Shown here piece by piece: positions 22,212 to 30,207 of a DNA stretch of 30,577 nt. Position 1 is the stretch's first letter, and the number at the start of each line of letters is the position of its first letter. Location of the stretch: positions 1 through 30,577 of the forward strand of contig JAEZKB010000297.1 in assembly GCA_023415605.1 (NCBI GenBank), written 5' to 3'. The notes under the pieces are model-generated. The model had not been told where the DNA came from and did no database searches. It worked only from the letters and a program-made list of their open reading frames with translations. The translations under genes were made by a program, and so were the position numbers. This stretch comes from Pseudomonadota bacterium (GTDB taxonomy: Bacteria > Pseudomonadota > Alphaproteobacteria > Rhizobiales > Devosiaceae).

Positions 22212-23318
22212 TCAGCGTGTCAGAAGCTCTCGCAGCCGAGCGGCAACGACGTCAGCCTCGCCCCTAGTCAGCGTCTGCGGATTCAATGCTATTGCGTTCG
22301 GCTCATCGGCCGGTGCACCGACCTCGATCCAGACATCGCCGTTCCTGAGCTCGTCGACCACCTGGTCGCGCGTCTTCCTGAATCCGGCATCGAGACGAAC
22401 GATCGTGCGGGCGTGAGGCTGACCGGCCTCACTCGGAAAGCCGCGTTCCGTCGTTACTCCCGCAATCCCGGCGAGGTCTTTGATCCAGTTCTGGACGATC
22501 CCCTCGTAACCTTCGAGGATCGTGTCTTCGTCCTGATCCAGCGTGTACTGGACGGCGGCGAGCATTCCGGCGAGTTCCTCCTTTCCGACTTTCAGAGGTC
22601 GACCGATGCCCTGCGTTGGCGGTGACAGTCGGCGGCAACCGGCGATTAATTCCGTGGTCCCGAGGACCAGGCCAGCAGATTGCGGCCCACGGATACCTTT
22701 CCCCCCACTGAAGACGACACCCTCGCAACCGAGGTCCTTGGTATAGTGCCAGAGGTTCGAAACCGGTGGAATCTGGGCAGCGGCGTCAACCAGAACCGGG
22801 ACGTGGTGCTTCTTGGCGATCGCAATGACATCCTCGATCGGAGGGGATTTCACTGCCAGCGCACCAGCGAACCAGACCAGGCACGCTGTACGCCCGTTTA
22901 TGGCCGATTCGAACGATTTGAGGGTGTCGTCGCACGCGACGATAGAGGCGCCGGTTTGGAGAGTCGCGAAGTCATAGCCATTACGCTGGGACGTGAAGAC
23001 GATCACTTCGTCCTTGGTGATGCCCTTGAGCATTGGGTACGCCATCGGATCGGGTTCCTTCGGCGCTGCCATGAGCGTTGCGACCGCGAGCACGATCCCA
23101 CCCGCTGCGCCTGAGGAGACGAATGCCGCCTCATTCCAGGTGAGCTCGGCGATACGGTCGCCGACCCGTATTTGAAAGAGTGGCAGATCGATAAACGAGC
23201 CAGCAGCCGCATGCATTGCCTCGAGGACTTCCCCGGGCATGCGCGATCCACCAAGTTTGGTGAGTGTCGCCGACGCGTTGATAATGGGCTTGATACCCAG
23301 GTCTTCGTAAATACCCAC
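22212..23318 (-). CDS. SelA-like fold-type I PLP-dependent enzyme (DgaE/SelA family)
   Basis: Read from GTG 23318, a 368-residue PLP enzyme. IYEDLGIKPIINASATLTKLGGS is the N-terminal signature of SelA-like proteins, a group that includes D-glucosaminate-6-phosphate ammonia-lyase (DgaE) and selenocysteine synthase relatives. FVSSGAAGGIVLAVA is the cofactor phosphate region, VLVDAAAQIPP holds the PLP-pairing aspartate, and SGGKGIRGPQSAG contains the lysine expected to bind PLP. It is too short and incomplete for true SelA and not next to a selB gene. The GTG start has GAGGGGG eight bases upstream and matches the family N-terminus; an in-frame ATG at 23393 would add 25 unconserved residues. The substrate is unknown. 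It precedes the unrecognised 174-residue gene by 24 bases. Confidence 0.82.
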   Translation of the reverse strand: MGIYEDLGIKPIINASATLTKLGGSRMPGEVLEAMHAAAGSFIDLPLFQIRVGDRIAELTWNEAAFVSSGAAGGIVLAVATLMAAPKEPDPMAYPMLKGITKDEVIVFTSQRNGYDFATLQTGASIVACDDTLKSFESAINGRTACLVWFAGALAVKSPPIEDVIAIAKKHHVPVLVDAAAQIPPVSNLWHYTKDLGCEGVVFSGGKGIRGPQSAGLVLGTTELIAGCRRLSPPTQGIGRPLKVGKEELAGMLAAVQYTLDQDEDTILEGYEGIVQNWIKDLAGIAGVTTERGFPSEAGQPHARTIVRLDAGFRKTRDQVVDELRNGDVWIEVGAPADEPNAIALNPQTLTRGEADVVAARLRELLTR

Positions 23319-23716
23319 CCGCAGAACCCCCTCGCGAGAATAGCGAATCCATTCCCTGGGCTTCAGGCTACCCATTCCGGTCAGCCGCTGCATTCACCGA
23401 TTCTGCCCAAATGACGTGCTTGAGCTCAAAGGTGATTTCCCTTGATCGAACTTCGACGTCTTTCCTGGAACTCTCTTGCTCGCGGCTAGGCGACCGGTTC
23501 GCGTCTTTCGGGTTTCATATTCTCGACAGGTTCTATGTCTCCGGCACAACTGAACTTGGTTGCCGACATCCAGCGAACCGATCTAGTCGGACTGCCGACA
23601 CAAGCAATACCAGCTGCCTACGACCGTCCACATTGGGCAAGAGCCTCTGTGCACGAGCGTGCACTCAGCGGCCGCGATCGAGGACGGCCTGAAGGGTTGG
23701 CGCACCGGCTGATGCC
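23319..23716. other. 398-base region without a supportable gene
   Basis: The stretch upstream of the SelA-like gene and downstream of the OsmC-like gene holds only short frames on both strands without ribosome sites or family motifs. The part near 23410-23560 looks somewhat richer in A and T than its surroundings. No anaerobox, tRNA, clear hairpin terminator or insertion-sequence end is visible. It may hold the promoter of the SelA-like operon or the decayed edge of the sulfur module. Confidence 0.4.
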
Positions 23717-24118
23717 CTAGCTGCGCCGCAATACTCCCGAGAGCCCGGCGGCATCGACCACGGTATTGAAGATGGTGCCGTATTTGCGAACGTTGGTGTG
23801 GAGCAGCTCCAGGCGCTGTTCCGGCTCGTCGGTGTCCACGACAATCTCGTATCGGACGGAGATTATCCGCGGCGGCGCATCTTGCCGCGTTGCCGCCAGC
23901 CTGACCTCCACGCCCCGGAGCTCGAACTTGATCAGGGGCGTGACCCGCTCGATCCCCTTAAGGATGCAGGCGGCAATCGAAGCAAGAAAGAGCTCGGCTG
24001 GGTTGAAAGCGTCGTTCCGACCGTTCACGTCGGTATCAGCGAGCAGTTCCGCCTCTTTGCACCTCACGATGCTGCCGTGCGAGTCGATACGATTGGCCTT
24101 GACAGTGTATTCGAGCAT
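23717..24118 (-). CDS. OsmC-family protein
   Basis: A 133-residue OsmC/Ohr-fold protein. The family helix FNPAELFLASIAACILKGIERV (about 38-59) carries one cysteine, C51, at the first catalytic position. The second OsmC/Ohr cysteine, normally in a C-P-V segment near the C-terminus, is missing: the region reads KYGTIFNTV. A thiol peroxidase cycle like that of OsmC or Ohr is therefore unlikely, and a different ligand or reaction is probable. ATG 24118 has an AAGAAGGG ribosome site. It is divergent from the glyoxalase-fold gene and shares the anaerobox at 24170, whose centre is 58 bases from both starts. Confidence 0.82.
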   Translation of the reverse strand: MLEYTVKANRIDSHGSIVRCKEAELLADTDVNGRNDAFNPAELFLASIAACILKGIERVTPLIKFELRGVEVRLAATRQDAPPRIISVRYEIVVDTDEPEQRLELLHTNVRKYGTIFNTVVDAAGLSGVLRRS

Positions 24119-24169
24119 AGCCACGACCCTTCTTGAGCATCCAATGTCCCACAGGGCACGGGCGGCACT

Positions 24170-24183
24170 TTGACCGGCGTCAA
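24170..24183. promoter_or_regulatory. FNR-type anaerobox centred between two divergent genes
   Basis: TTGACCGGCGTCAA is an exact site lying at equal distance, 58 bases from its centre, from the starts at 24118 and 24235. A single dimer could activate both directions. Confidence 0.75.
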
Positions 24184-24234
24184 GTCTCTCCAAAGTCGGG
24201 TCAACGAAGATGGGGCTCTATTAGGAGGAGCTTC

Positions 24235-24594
24235 ATGCCCAAGTTCATACACATCGACATTTCCGCCAACGATCCCTCCCGGGCCGCCGAGTTCTACCGC
24301 CGAGCATTCGGTTGGACGCTAACGAAACTCGAGGGGCCAGTTCCCTACTGGTTGATCTCGACCGATCCCATCAACCCTGACGCCGTCGGTGCCGGAATTG
24401 GACAGAGAAGCGAGCCATGGCAAACGGTGGTTCCGACAATCGACGTACCGTCGGCGGACGAAGCGGCAGCGGCGATCACCCAAGCCGGCGGTTCGATAGT
24501 GCTCCCGAAGACTTTGGTTGAAGGTGTTGGGCACCTCGTGACCTTCAAGGACACCGAAGGAAACATCCTCTCTGTGCTTGAGGCGGCGAAGTAA
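24235..24594 (+). CDS. Glyoxalase/VOC-superfamily protein
   Basis: A 119-residue single VOC domain made of two beta-alpha-beta-beta-beta modules. The first is FIHIDISANDPSRAAEFYRRAFGW (metal-ligand-like H6 near the N-terminus); the second is VVPTIDVPSADEAAAAITQAGG and ends FKDTEGNILSVLE, the usual VOC terminus with a glutamate in a metal-ligand position. Family members include glyoxalase I, dioxygenases and antibiotic-binding proteins; the substrate here cannot be told. AGGAGG five bases before the ATG decides the start over an in-frame frame opening at 24133. It shares the anaerobox with the OsmC-like gene and is convergent with the ABC exporter operon across seven bases. Confidence 0.85.
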   Translation: MPKFIHIDISANDPSRAAEFYRRAFGWTLTKLEGPVPYWLISTDPINPDAVGAGIGQRSEPWQTVVPTIDVPSADEAAAAITQAGGSIVLPKTLVEGVGHLVTFKDTEGNILSVLEAAK

Positions 24595-24601
24595 GGTCAC
24601 G

Positions 24602-25819
24602 CTAGCCAGCCGGTACTTGCGCGGTTTCAGGCGGCGAACGCACCGCAACGGCCGTGCCGGAGCTGATCGTATCTGCCGGATGGAGGATTACCTCCTCCGC
24701 CTCCTGTAGGCCGGAGATGACCTCCGCCACCTCGGAGTTGCGCTCGCCGACCTCGATCCGCTTGGTTACGGCCCTCCCATCCTCGACCACAAACACCGCC
24801 CATTCTCCTTCCAGTCGGAACAGCGCCCCGATCGGAACAGTGATCACGTCCTCGCCACGCCAGCGAACGATGTGAGCGACGACGCGGAACCCGTGGCCGA
24901 GACGCCGCCATTCATCCGGCGGCGCCAACAGCCGCAGCGTAGCCGTGGCACGCTGCTCTTCGATCCCGAGGGCCGATACCTTGGTTCGGGCCATCGGCTC
25001 GATCCGAACCAGCTCGGCCTGCAGTGGACTACCACCCCAACCATCGATGGTGGCCTTGGCGCCTGGCTGCAATTGCACGGCATCGCGCGACAGGAGTTCG
25101 ACGACCACTTCGAGATCTTCAGGATCGCCGACGGTAAGAAGTGGAGTGCCGGCCTGCACCACCTGTTCACTCTCGGTCAGCACCTGCAGTATCTGCCCGG
25201 AGACCGGCGCCTTGACTTCTACACAGCACGCACTTGGCTCCTGGACAGGTTTGCCCTCGATGAGGGCCGCCTGCGCGCTCGACAATTCGCGCTCTCGGAC
25301 GAGCAGGGTTGCCTTTGCGCTTTGCAGCATCGTTGTGGCGACATCGGCTTCGTATTGGGCCTTCTCGAGAGCCTGCGCCGAGACAAGCCCCCTCTGCGAG
25401 AGCAGAACGGTCCGCTCCAGGCTGTCTTGGGCGAAGCGCAACTGCTTCTCGGCTTGCGCAATCTGGGCCGAAGCAAGCTCTACTGCCGCGCTCGCAGCCT
25501 CGGCCGATGCCTCCGCCATTCGTCGTGAACGCTCGTCGAGTAGTCCCGAGACGACGGGCCGAATGACGGCGACGACCGTCTCGTTGGCCGTCACACCATC
25601 TCCAGCATGCAAGCTGAGGCGCTGCAACTGACCGGCGACTGGCGCCGAGATTGAGAACACTTCGCGAATGCGACTCTCGCCCTCCTCCTCCACCAGGACT
25701 TCGAGGTCGCCAGGCGCTACCCTCGCCACCTCTATGATGACGGGGCGCGGCCACAGGGCCCAGGCTACCCCGGACGCGGCGAGCAATATGAAGATCGCAA
25801 CCACTATTCTTCCAAGCAT
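24602..25819 (-). CDS. Membrane-fusion (HlyD/MacA-like) subunit of ABC exporter
   Basis: A 405-residue periplasmic adaptor. One membrane anchor lies at about residues 3-24 (IVVAIFILLAASGVAWAL), followed by a lipoyl/barrel-sandwich half (VFSISAPVAGQLQRL), a long alanine/glutamine-rich coiled-coil hairpin (about 95-195), the second lipoyl half (VEVKAPVSGQILQVL) and beta-barrel domains. A CC pair precedes the second lipoyl half. It should connect the FtsX-type permease to the outer face of the inner membrane, possibly to an outer-membrane channel encoded elsewhere. The ATG at 25819 is four bases after the permease stop, so translation is coupled; a TTG at 25849 would overlap the permease. Last gene of the ATPase/permease/adaptor operon. 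The exported substrate is unknown. Confidence 0.87.
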   Translation of the reverse strand: MLGRIVVAIFILLAASGVAWALWPRPVIIEVARVAPGDLEVLVEEEGESRIREVFSISAPVAGQLQRLSLHAGDGVTANETVVAVIRPVVSGLLDERSRRMAEASAEAASAAVELASAQIAQAEKQLRFAQDSLERTVLLSQRGLVSAQALEKAQYEADVATTMLQSAKATLLVRERELSSAQAALIEGKPVQEPSACCVEVKAPVSGQILQVLTESEQVVQAGTPLLTVGDPEDLEVVVELLSRDAVQLQPGAKATIDGWGGSPLQAELVRIEPMARTKVSALGIEEQRATATLRLLAPPDEWRRLGHGFRVVAHIVRWRGEDVITVPIGALFRLEGEWAVFVVEDGRAVTKRIEVGERNSEVAEVISGLQEAEEVILHPADTISSGTAVAVRSPPETAQVPAG

Positions 25820-25823
25820 GGCG

Positions 25824-28181
25824 TTACTCGCGAGTCTTGAGGACGGCAATTAGGTCGAGGCGGTCAACGCGCCGGCGGACGATGAGACCGGAGGCGATGG
25901 CGGCGGCGCACACGACGAGGCTGGAATAGGCGTAGACATCCGGGCCAATCACCAGCGCCATGCGATAGATCTCGTTGGAGAAGCCGGCCACCATGCCGAG
26001 TGCGATCACATAGCCGATGATCCAGCCCACGGGTTGAGCCACGAGTGCAATGACGGCGATCTCACCGAGCAGCAGCGAGGACACCTCCGCCTTCGTGAAG
26101 CCCAGCACCCGGAGGCTGGCCATCTCGCGTCCCTGCTCGGAGAGCGAAATCCGCGCAAAGTTGTATACGATGCCGAAGGCAATAAGCGCCGCGAGGCAGA
26201 CCAGCACGCCGACCATGACGTAGAGGTTCTGCGCCTGCGTCTTGCGGAACTGTTCGAGGGCGATGGACTGCAGCGAAATGTAGCCGGCAGAAGGCGTTCG
26301 CTTGAGCGCCGCGAAGAGTTCAGCCTGATGGTTCCGGTCGATCAAAAGCGTCGTGCCGGATATCGCGGCGCCTTCTCTCAGGATTCGATTGAGTGTCCCC
26401 AGGTCCATGTAGGCACCGAGGCCCATATAGCCTTCCACCATACCACTCACGATCAGCGAGAACTCGCGGCGATCGCCTTCAAGCAACCGGACCCAGACGA
26501 CGTCGCCCGTTCCCACCTTGAGAATGTCGGCGAGTGGCTTCGAAAGGACCAATCCGTCGCCAGGCAGCGTTACGGGTTGCATCCTTGCGTCGATTAGCCG
26601 GTTCAAGTCGGCTTCAGGCGGTCGGCCGGTGATGGCCACCCGCCGACTGATTTGCCCTCGACCGATTTCCACGCCCACGGCGCGATACGGCTCGGCCCGC
26701 AGGACGCCGGGCAAGCGTTCGACCGCGAACAGAGCAGCAAGCGATCGCTGCTTCTGGAAGACGATGGTGGCGTCCTGTCGGTCCGTCTGGTTGAACGTCA
26801 ACTGCATCATGTGTTCCATGGCGCCGACGGTCCACAGCGACCCCACGAGGATCGCCACCGACATGGAAATGCCCAGCATTCCCCCCGCACTGCGCCAGGG
26901 CCAGCGCAACAAGTGGCGCATCGCGATGAGGGACGTCTGCGGCAAGCGGATCGACATGCCAAGCTTGCCGCCCAGCAGCCTGCGGTACTGGGGTGGAGCC
27001 GGTGGCAGCATGGCGACGGCGGGCGGCATCCACGCCGCCTTGCGGGCAGCATTGAAGGCCCCGAGAACGCCGGCGCCCAATGTGGTGCCAGCCGCCAGGA
27101 CATAGACGGCAGGATCCCTGCTGAAGACGAGCACGGGGAAGCTGTAGAACTTCGTATAGAGAAGGGTCAGTTGAGTGCCGAGCCAGGCACCGCCGGCAAA
27201 TCCGAGGGCACACCCGATGATGGCGATGACCAGGACGAATTGCACATAGTGAACCGCGACCGCCCAGGATGAATAGCCCAGCGCCTTCATCAACCCGATC
27301 TGCTCACGTTCGAGTGCGATCAGCCGCGAGAGGGTTATGTTGACGAGGAATGCGGAGACCAGCAGAAAGATCGGTGGCAGCACTTGGCTCATCGCCTGCA
27401 AACCGACGAGTTCGGATTCGAGGAAGACGTGCGAGAGTTGCTGATCCCGGCCATGGGCGCCGCGGCTCCCGTACGGCTCGAGCAGGTCATCCACCTTTTC
27501 GATCGTGTCTGCTTCTGAGGCGCCCTTGAGAAGGCGCAGAGCGACATCGGTGAAGGCGCCCTCCAGGCCAAATGCCCCTGCCAATCCCGCTTCCTGCATC
27601 CACAGCACGCCGAATCGCCGTTCATCGGGCAGCATCTGCCCGGGCGCCATCGCGTAGATGAAATCCGGAGACAGTGCGATGCCGGTGATACGGATGCTGC
27701 GTATCGCCCCGTTTATCAGCACATTGATGGCCGAGCCCGGCGCCAGATGGTTGGCCTTTGCAAAGACCTCGCTGACGACAGCTTCGTCTGTGTCGTCAGG
27801 GAGACGGCCGTTCCGCAGGTAGATGCGGTTGACAGCCGGTTCGCCCGAAATGGGCAGCGACACCAGGAGGACCGAAACCGGCTCCGGCACCCCCTCGATG
27901 TCGGCAGTTGCCACCTTCTCTATCCGGCCCTCGACGGCAATCACTCCCTCGATCTCGGCAATGCGGTCCAACACAGAATGCGGAGCCCGCCCGACAGTGA
28001 CGAATACATCACCGAACCTGTTCGTCTCGTAGTAGGCGTCGCGCGTGTCAGCGAGTGATTGGTAGGTGCCGACGCCGATAAGCATGGTGGCCACGCCGGC
28101 CGCCATCACCAGTGCGATTGCCGCGGCCTGAGCCCAGAGGCGGCGCAACTCCCGGAACAATTTCACGTGGAGGGCGCGCAT
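25824..28181 (-). CDS. FtsX/MacB-type ABC transporter permease
   Basis: A 785-residue inner-membrane permease with two FtsX-type halves. Helix 1 (about 15-37) is followed by a large extracytoplasmic domain (about 40-265) and three helices between about 270 and 385. The second half starts after LLRWPWRSAGG with a helix, another extracytoplasmic domain and three helices, ending in the cytosolic motif RRRVDRLDLIAVLKTRE that is typical of the family. The double-length form resembles permeases of lipoprotein/lipid or DevC-like exporters rather than the single-copy MacB. It starts three bases after the ATPase stop. With the ATPase and the adaptor it forms a complete inner-membrane export machine, likely moving a hydrophobic molecule or peptide out of the membrane. 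Confidence 0.88.
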   Translation of the reverse strand: MRALHVKLFRELRRLWAQAAAIALVMAAGVATMLIGVGTYQSLADTRDAYYETNRFGDVFVTVGRAPHSVLDRIAEIEGVIAVEGRIEKVATADIEGVPEPVSVLLVSLPISGEPAVNRIYLRNGRLPDDTDEAVVSEVFAKANHLAPGSAINVLINGAIRSIRITGIALSPDFIYAMAPGQMLPDERRFGVLWMQEAGLAGAFGLEGAFTDVALRLLKGASEADTIEKVDDLLEPYGSRGAHGRDQQLSHVFLESELVGLQAMSQVLPPIFLLVSAFLVNITLSRLIALEREQIGLMKALGYSSWAVAVHYVQFVLVIAIIGCALGFAGGAWLGTQLTLLYTKFYSFPVLVFSRDPAVYVLAAGTTLGAGVLGAFNAARKAAWMPPAVAMLPPAPPQYRRLLGGKLGMSIRLPQTSLIAMRHLLRWPWRSAGGMLGISMSVAILVGSLWTVGAMEHMMQLTFNQTDRQDATIVFQKQRSLAALFAVERLPGVLRAEPYRAVGVEIGRGQISRRVAITGRPPEADLNRLIDARMQPVTLPGDGLVLSKPLADILKVGTGDVVWVRLLEGDRREFSLIVSGMVEGYMGLGAYMDLGTLNRILREGAAISGTTLLIDRNHQAELFAALKRTPSAGYISLQSIALEQFRKTQAQNLYVMVGVLVCLAALIAFGIVYNFARISLSEQGREMASLRVLGFTKAEVSSLLLGEIAVIALVAQPVGWIIGYVIALGMVAGFSNEIYRMALVIGPDVYAYSSLVVCAAAIASGLIVRRRVDRLDLIAVLKTRE

Positions 28182-28184
28182 CGA

Positions 28185-28919
28185 TCACCAGCTCACTTCT
28201 GCCGGCCGCTTGCGAACCGAGTTCAATTCCGTCGCGGCGATGCCGCCGTCGGCGAAGTAGACGACCCGGTTGGCAATCTGCTTTATGGCTACGTTGTGGG
28301 TGATGACCAGCGTGGTTGCGCCGAGCTCTGCATTCACCTTTGCAAGCGCCTCGAGCACCATCACGCCGGTCTTGGAATCCAGTGCGCCTGTCGGCTCGTC
28401 GCAGAGCAGCAGTTCCGGTCTCTTGCCGATGGCTCGGGCGATGGCGACGCGCTGCTGTTCGCCTCCTGAGAGCTGAGCCGGGAAGTGGTCCAGCCTGTCC
28501 GCCAACCCTACGAGAGCCAGGGCCTCCTCGGCCCGCATCGGATTGTCCGCTATGTCGGCGACCAGCTGGACATTCTCCTTGGCCGTAAGACTCGGCACCA
28601 GATTGTAGAATTGGAAGACGAAGCCGACATGTTTCCGTCGATACCGCGTAAGATCGGCTTCCGACGCCTGGGTGAGCTTGTTCTGGCGAAACCAGACATC
28701 CCCCGCGGTGGCCGAGTCCAGACCACCTACGATGTTGAGGAAGGTTGACTTGCCCGAACCGGATGGACCGAGGATCACGGTGAACTCGCCCGGCGACGCT
28801 GCGAAGTCGACACCCTTGAGCGCCTGCACTTCGACCTCACCCATGCGATAGGTCTTTGTCAGCCCCTTGGTCAGGAGCAGATCACTCGCCGTCGCGTCGA
28901 TTTTCTTCCCGCCGTCCAT
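28185..28919 (-). CDS. ABC transporter ATP-binding protein (LolD/MacB-like)
   Basis: A 244-residue ATPase with Walker A GPSGSGKS, Q-loop VFQFYNLVP, signature LSGGEQQR, Walker B LLLCDEPTGALD and H-loop ITHN, all typical of the LolD/MacB/FtsE group that works with FtsX-fold permeases. The protein sits on the cytosolic face and drives the permease encoded three bases downstream. ATG 28919 is chosen over an in-frame GTG at 28940, because the GTG would lie only 20 bases from the centre of the anaerobox. Even from 28919 the spacing (40 bases) is shorter than elsewhere in the window, so the transcript may have a very short leader. First gene of the operon. Confidence 0.92.
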   Translation of the reverse strand: MDGGKKIDATASDLLLTKGLTKTYRMGEVEVQALKGVDFAASPGEFTVILGPSGSGKSTFLNIVGGLDSATAGDVWFRQNKLTQASEADLTRYRRKHVGFVFQFYNLVPSLTAKENVQLVADIADNPMRAEEALALVGLADRLDHFPAQLSGGEQQRVAIARAIGKRPELLLCDEPTGALDSKTGVMVLEALAKVNAELGATTLVITHNVAIKQIANRVVYFADGGIAATELNSVRKRPAEVSW

Positions 28920-28952
28920 GTGCCTATGTCGGGTAGCCACGGCCGGCCGGCG

Positions 28953-28966
28953 TTGATCTCCGTCAA
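28953..28966. promoter_or_regulatory. FNR-type anaerobox upstream of ABC exporter operon
   Basis: TTGATCTCCGTCAA is an exact site centred 40 bases before the ATPase ATG at 28919. Class II activation would start the transcript at or very near the start codon. No plus-strand gene follows, so the exporter operon is its only candidate target. Confidence 0.7.
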
Positions 28967-29032
28967 CTGTCCGTCTGCGATGCGTAGTAATCCATGCCTG
29001 ACGATGTCGGGCGACAGGCTGATGTAACCGTC

Positions 29033-30007
29033 CTACGCATAGTCGATAGCCCGCAGGAAACTGTCGATGAGCGTGAAGCTCTCTTGGTCATGCCCGATGC
29101 CGATGTGTCCCCCATCCGCATAGACCTGCACTCTCGCACCTGGCACATGCTCGCCTATGTAGCGAGCCGCCGCAGCGGTACCGAACCGGTCATCTTCATA
29201 GGAAACGGCCAGCGTTGGCGCAGTGATCGTCTCAATTGCCATCTTGGCAGGGTCGCCAGCGAGCCGCGCGTCATTGAGCAGACCGTCGGCGCGACGGCTT
29301 ACGGGAAGGATCGAGTGCAGGATCAGTCGCGCTCGCTCCTGTTCTTCCGGGGCGGCAGCCTTCACCACCGTGGGATCGGTTGCCAATAGCGCCTGCGTGA
29401 GAAAGTCGGGCATGGTCGTGATCGCCAGCCAGAACAGGAAATCTGACCTCAGGATCGTCATCGCGACCTGCATCTGGTCGGGAGAGACCGATTGCACCGG
29501 CGTGGTCCGGGGGACGTAGCTCGCCGGAACCAACGGCAGCAATGCCGCGCATCGGTTGGGATGCCGGATCGCAAAGGCCATGGCGGACAGTGCCCCCGCC
29601 GAGCCGCCGGCGATCGCGACCCTCTCGATCTCCAACGCATCAAGTAGATCGACAAATGCGTCGGCCTGGTTCTCTGACGATGGATCTTGAGGGAATGAAG
29701 ATCTGAGATAGCCGAAGCGGGACGGCGCTATCACGCGATATCCCGCTTGGCTGAATCGCCGTGTGAAGAGAAGCCCCTGATCGAAGCCGCCGCCGGTACC
29801 GTGAACCATCAGCAACGGCACACCGCTGCCGGCTTCGGCATATTCAAGATCGCCAAAGCGGGATGGAATGATCCGGCTCAACGCCGGCGCCACCCTCGCA
29901 TCGGCCTCCGCCATCTCTCCGGAATAGCCTACGGCGACCGCGCCGCCCCCAACGCACAGCACCCCTGCAACTGCACCCAAGCCGAGCAAGCCGCGTCGCG
30001 AGATCAT
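29033..30007 (-). CDS. Tat-exported alpha/beta hydrolase
   Basis: A 324-residue serine hydrolase. The N-terminus ISRRGLLGLGAVAGVL is a twin-arginine signal (RR at residues 3-4), so the folded enzyme is probably periplasmic. The oxyanion strand MVHGTGGGFDQ, nucleophile elbow AGGSAGALSA, acid region SYEDDRFG and catalytic histidine in DGGHIGIGHD make a full triad. It resembles the haloalkane dehalogenase/haloperoxidase-like and lipase/esterase groups, but the substrate is not predictable. Start 30007 has GGAGG at five bases; an adjacent ATG at 30010 is possible, and the longer frame to 30121 would run through both anaeroboxes. Two anaeroboxes lie upstream, the nearer one 64 bases away. Confidence 0.85.
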   Translation of the reverse strand: MISRRGLLGLGAVAGVLCVGGGAVAVGYSGEMAEADARVAPALSRIIPSRFGDLEYAEAGSGVPLLMVHGTGGGFDQGLLFTRRFSQAGYRVIAPSRFGYLRSSFPQDPSSENQADAFVDLLDALEIERVAIAGGSAGALSAMAFAIRHPNRCAALLPLVPASYVPRTTPVQSVSPDQMQVAMTILRSDFLFWLAITTMPDFLTQALLATDPTVVKAAAPEEQERARLILHSILPVSRRADGLLNDARLAGDPAKMAIETITAPTLAVSYEDDRFGTAAAARYIGEHVPGARVQVYADGGHIGIGHDQESFTLIDSFLRAIDYA

Positions 30008-30064
30008 CATAGCCTCCACCGTTCGCGTCCCCCGATCTCTAGGAGGCCTCCGCGCGGTCCGGCG

Positions 30065-30078
30065 TTGACGTGGATCAA
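30065..30078. promoter_or_regulatory. FNR-type anaerobox, proximal, hydrolase gene
   Basis: TTGACGTGGATCAA is an exact site centred 64 bases before the hydrolase ATG at 30007, the usual activating distance in this window. Confidence 0.75.
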
Positions 30079-30107
30079 TAGCCGGCGCCGCCGATCGCAA
30101 GGGCCGA

Positions 30108-30121
30108 TTGACCGCCGTCAA
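30108..30121. promoter_or_regulatory. FNR-type anaerobox, distal, hydrolase gene
   Basis: TTGACCGCCGTCAA is an exact site, 43 bases centre to centre from the proximal box, or about four helical turns. Two dimers could bind on the same DNA face, giving synergy or, if the distal dimer contacts polymerase wrongly, repression. Confidence 0.7.
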
Positions 30122-30207
30122 TTCTTGATATCGCTCCCCAGCAGCCTGCTGAGGTCCGCAGGGGAACGGTCACAGGAAGACGTTAGCTCTCTGTCGCGCC
30201 GACTGAT

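Noticed and set aside
23411..23692. Plus-strand frame of 93 codons
   Set aside because: Serine/arginine-rich translation with no domain and no ribosome site; likely chance.
29868..29881. ATGATCCGGCTCAA, a near-match to the anaerobox
   Set aside because: One mismatch in a fixed position and inside the hydrolase coding sequence, away from any start.
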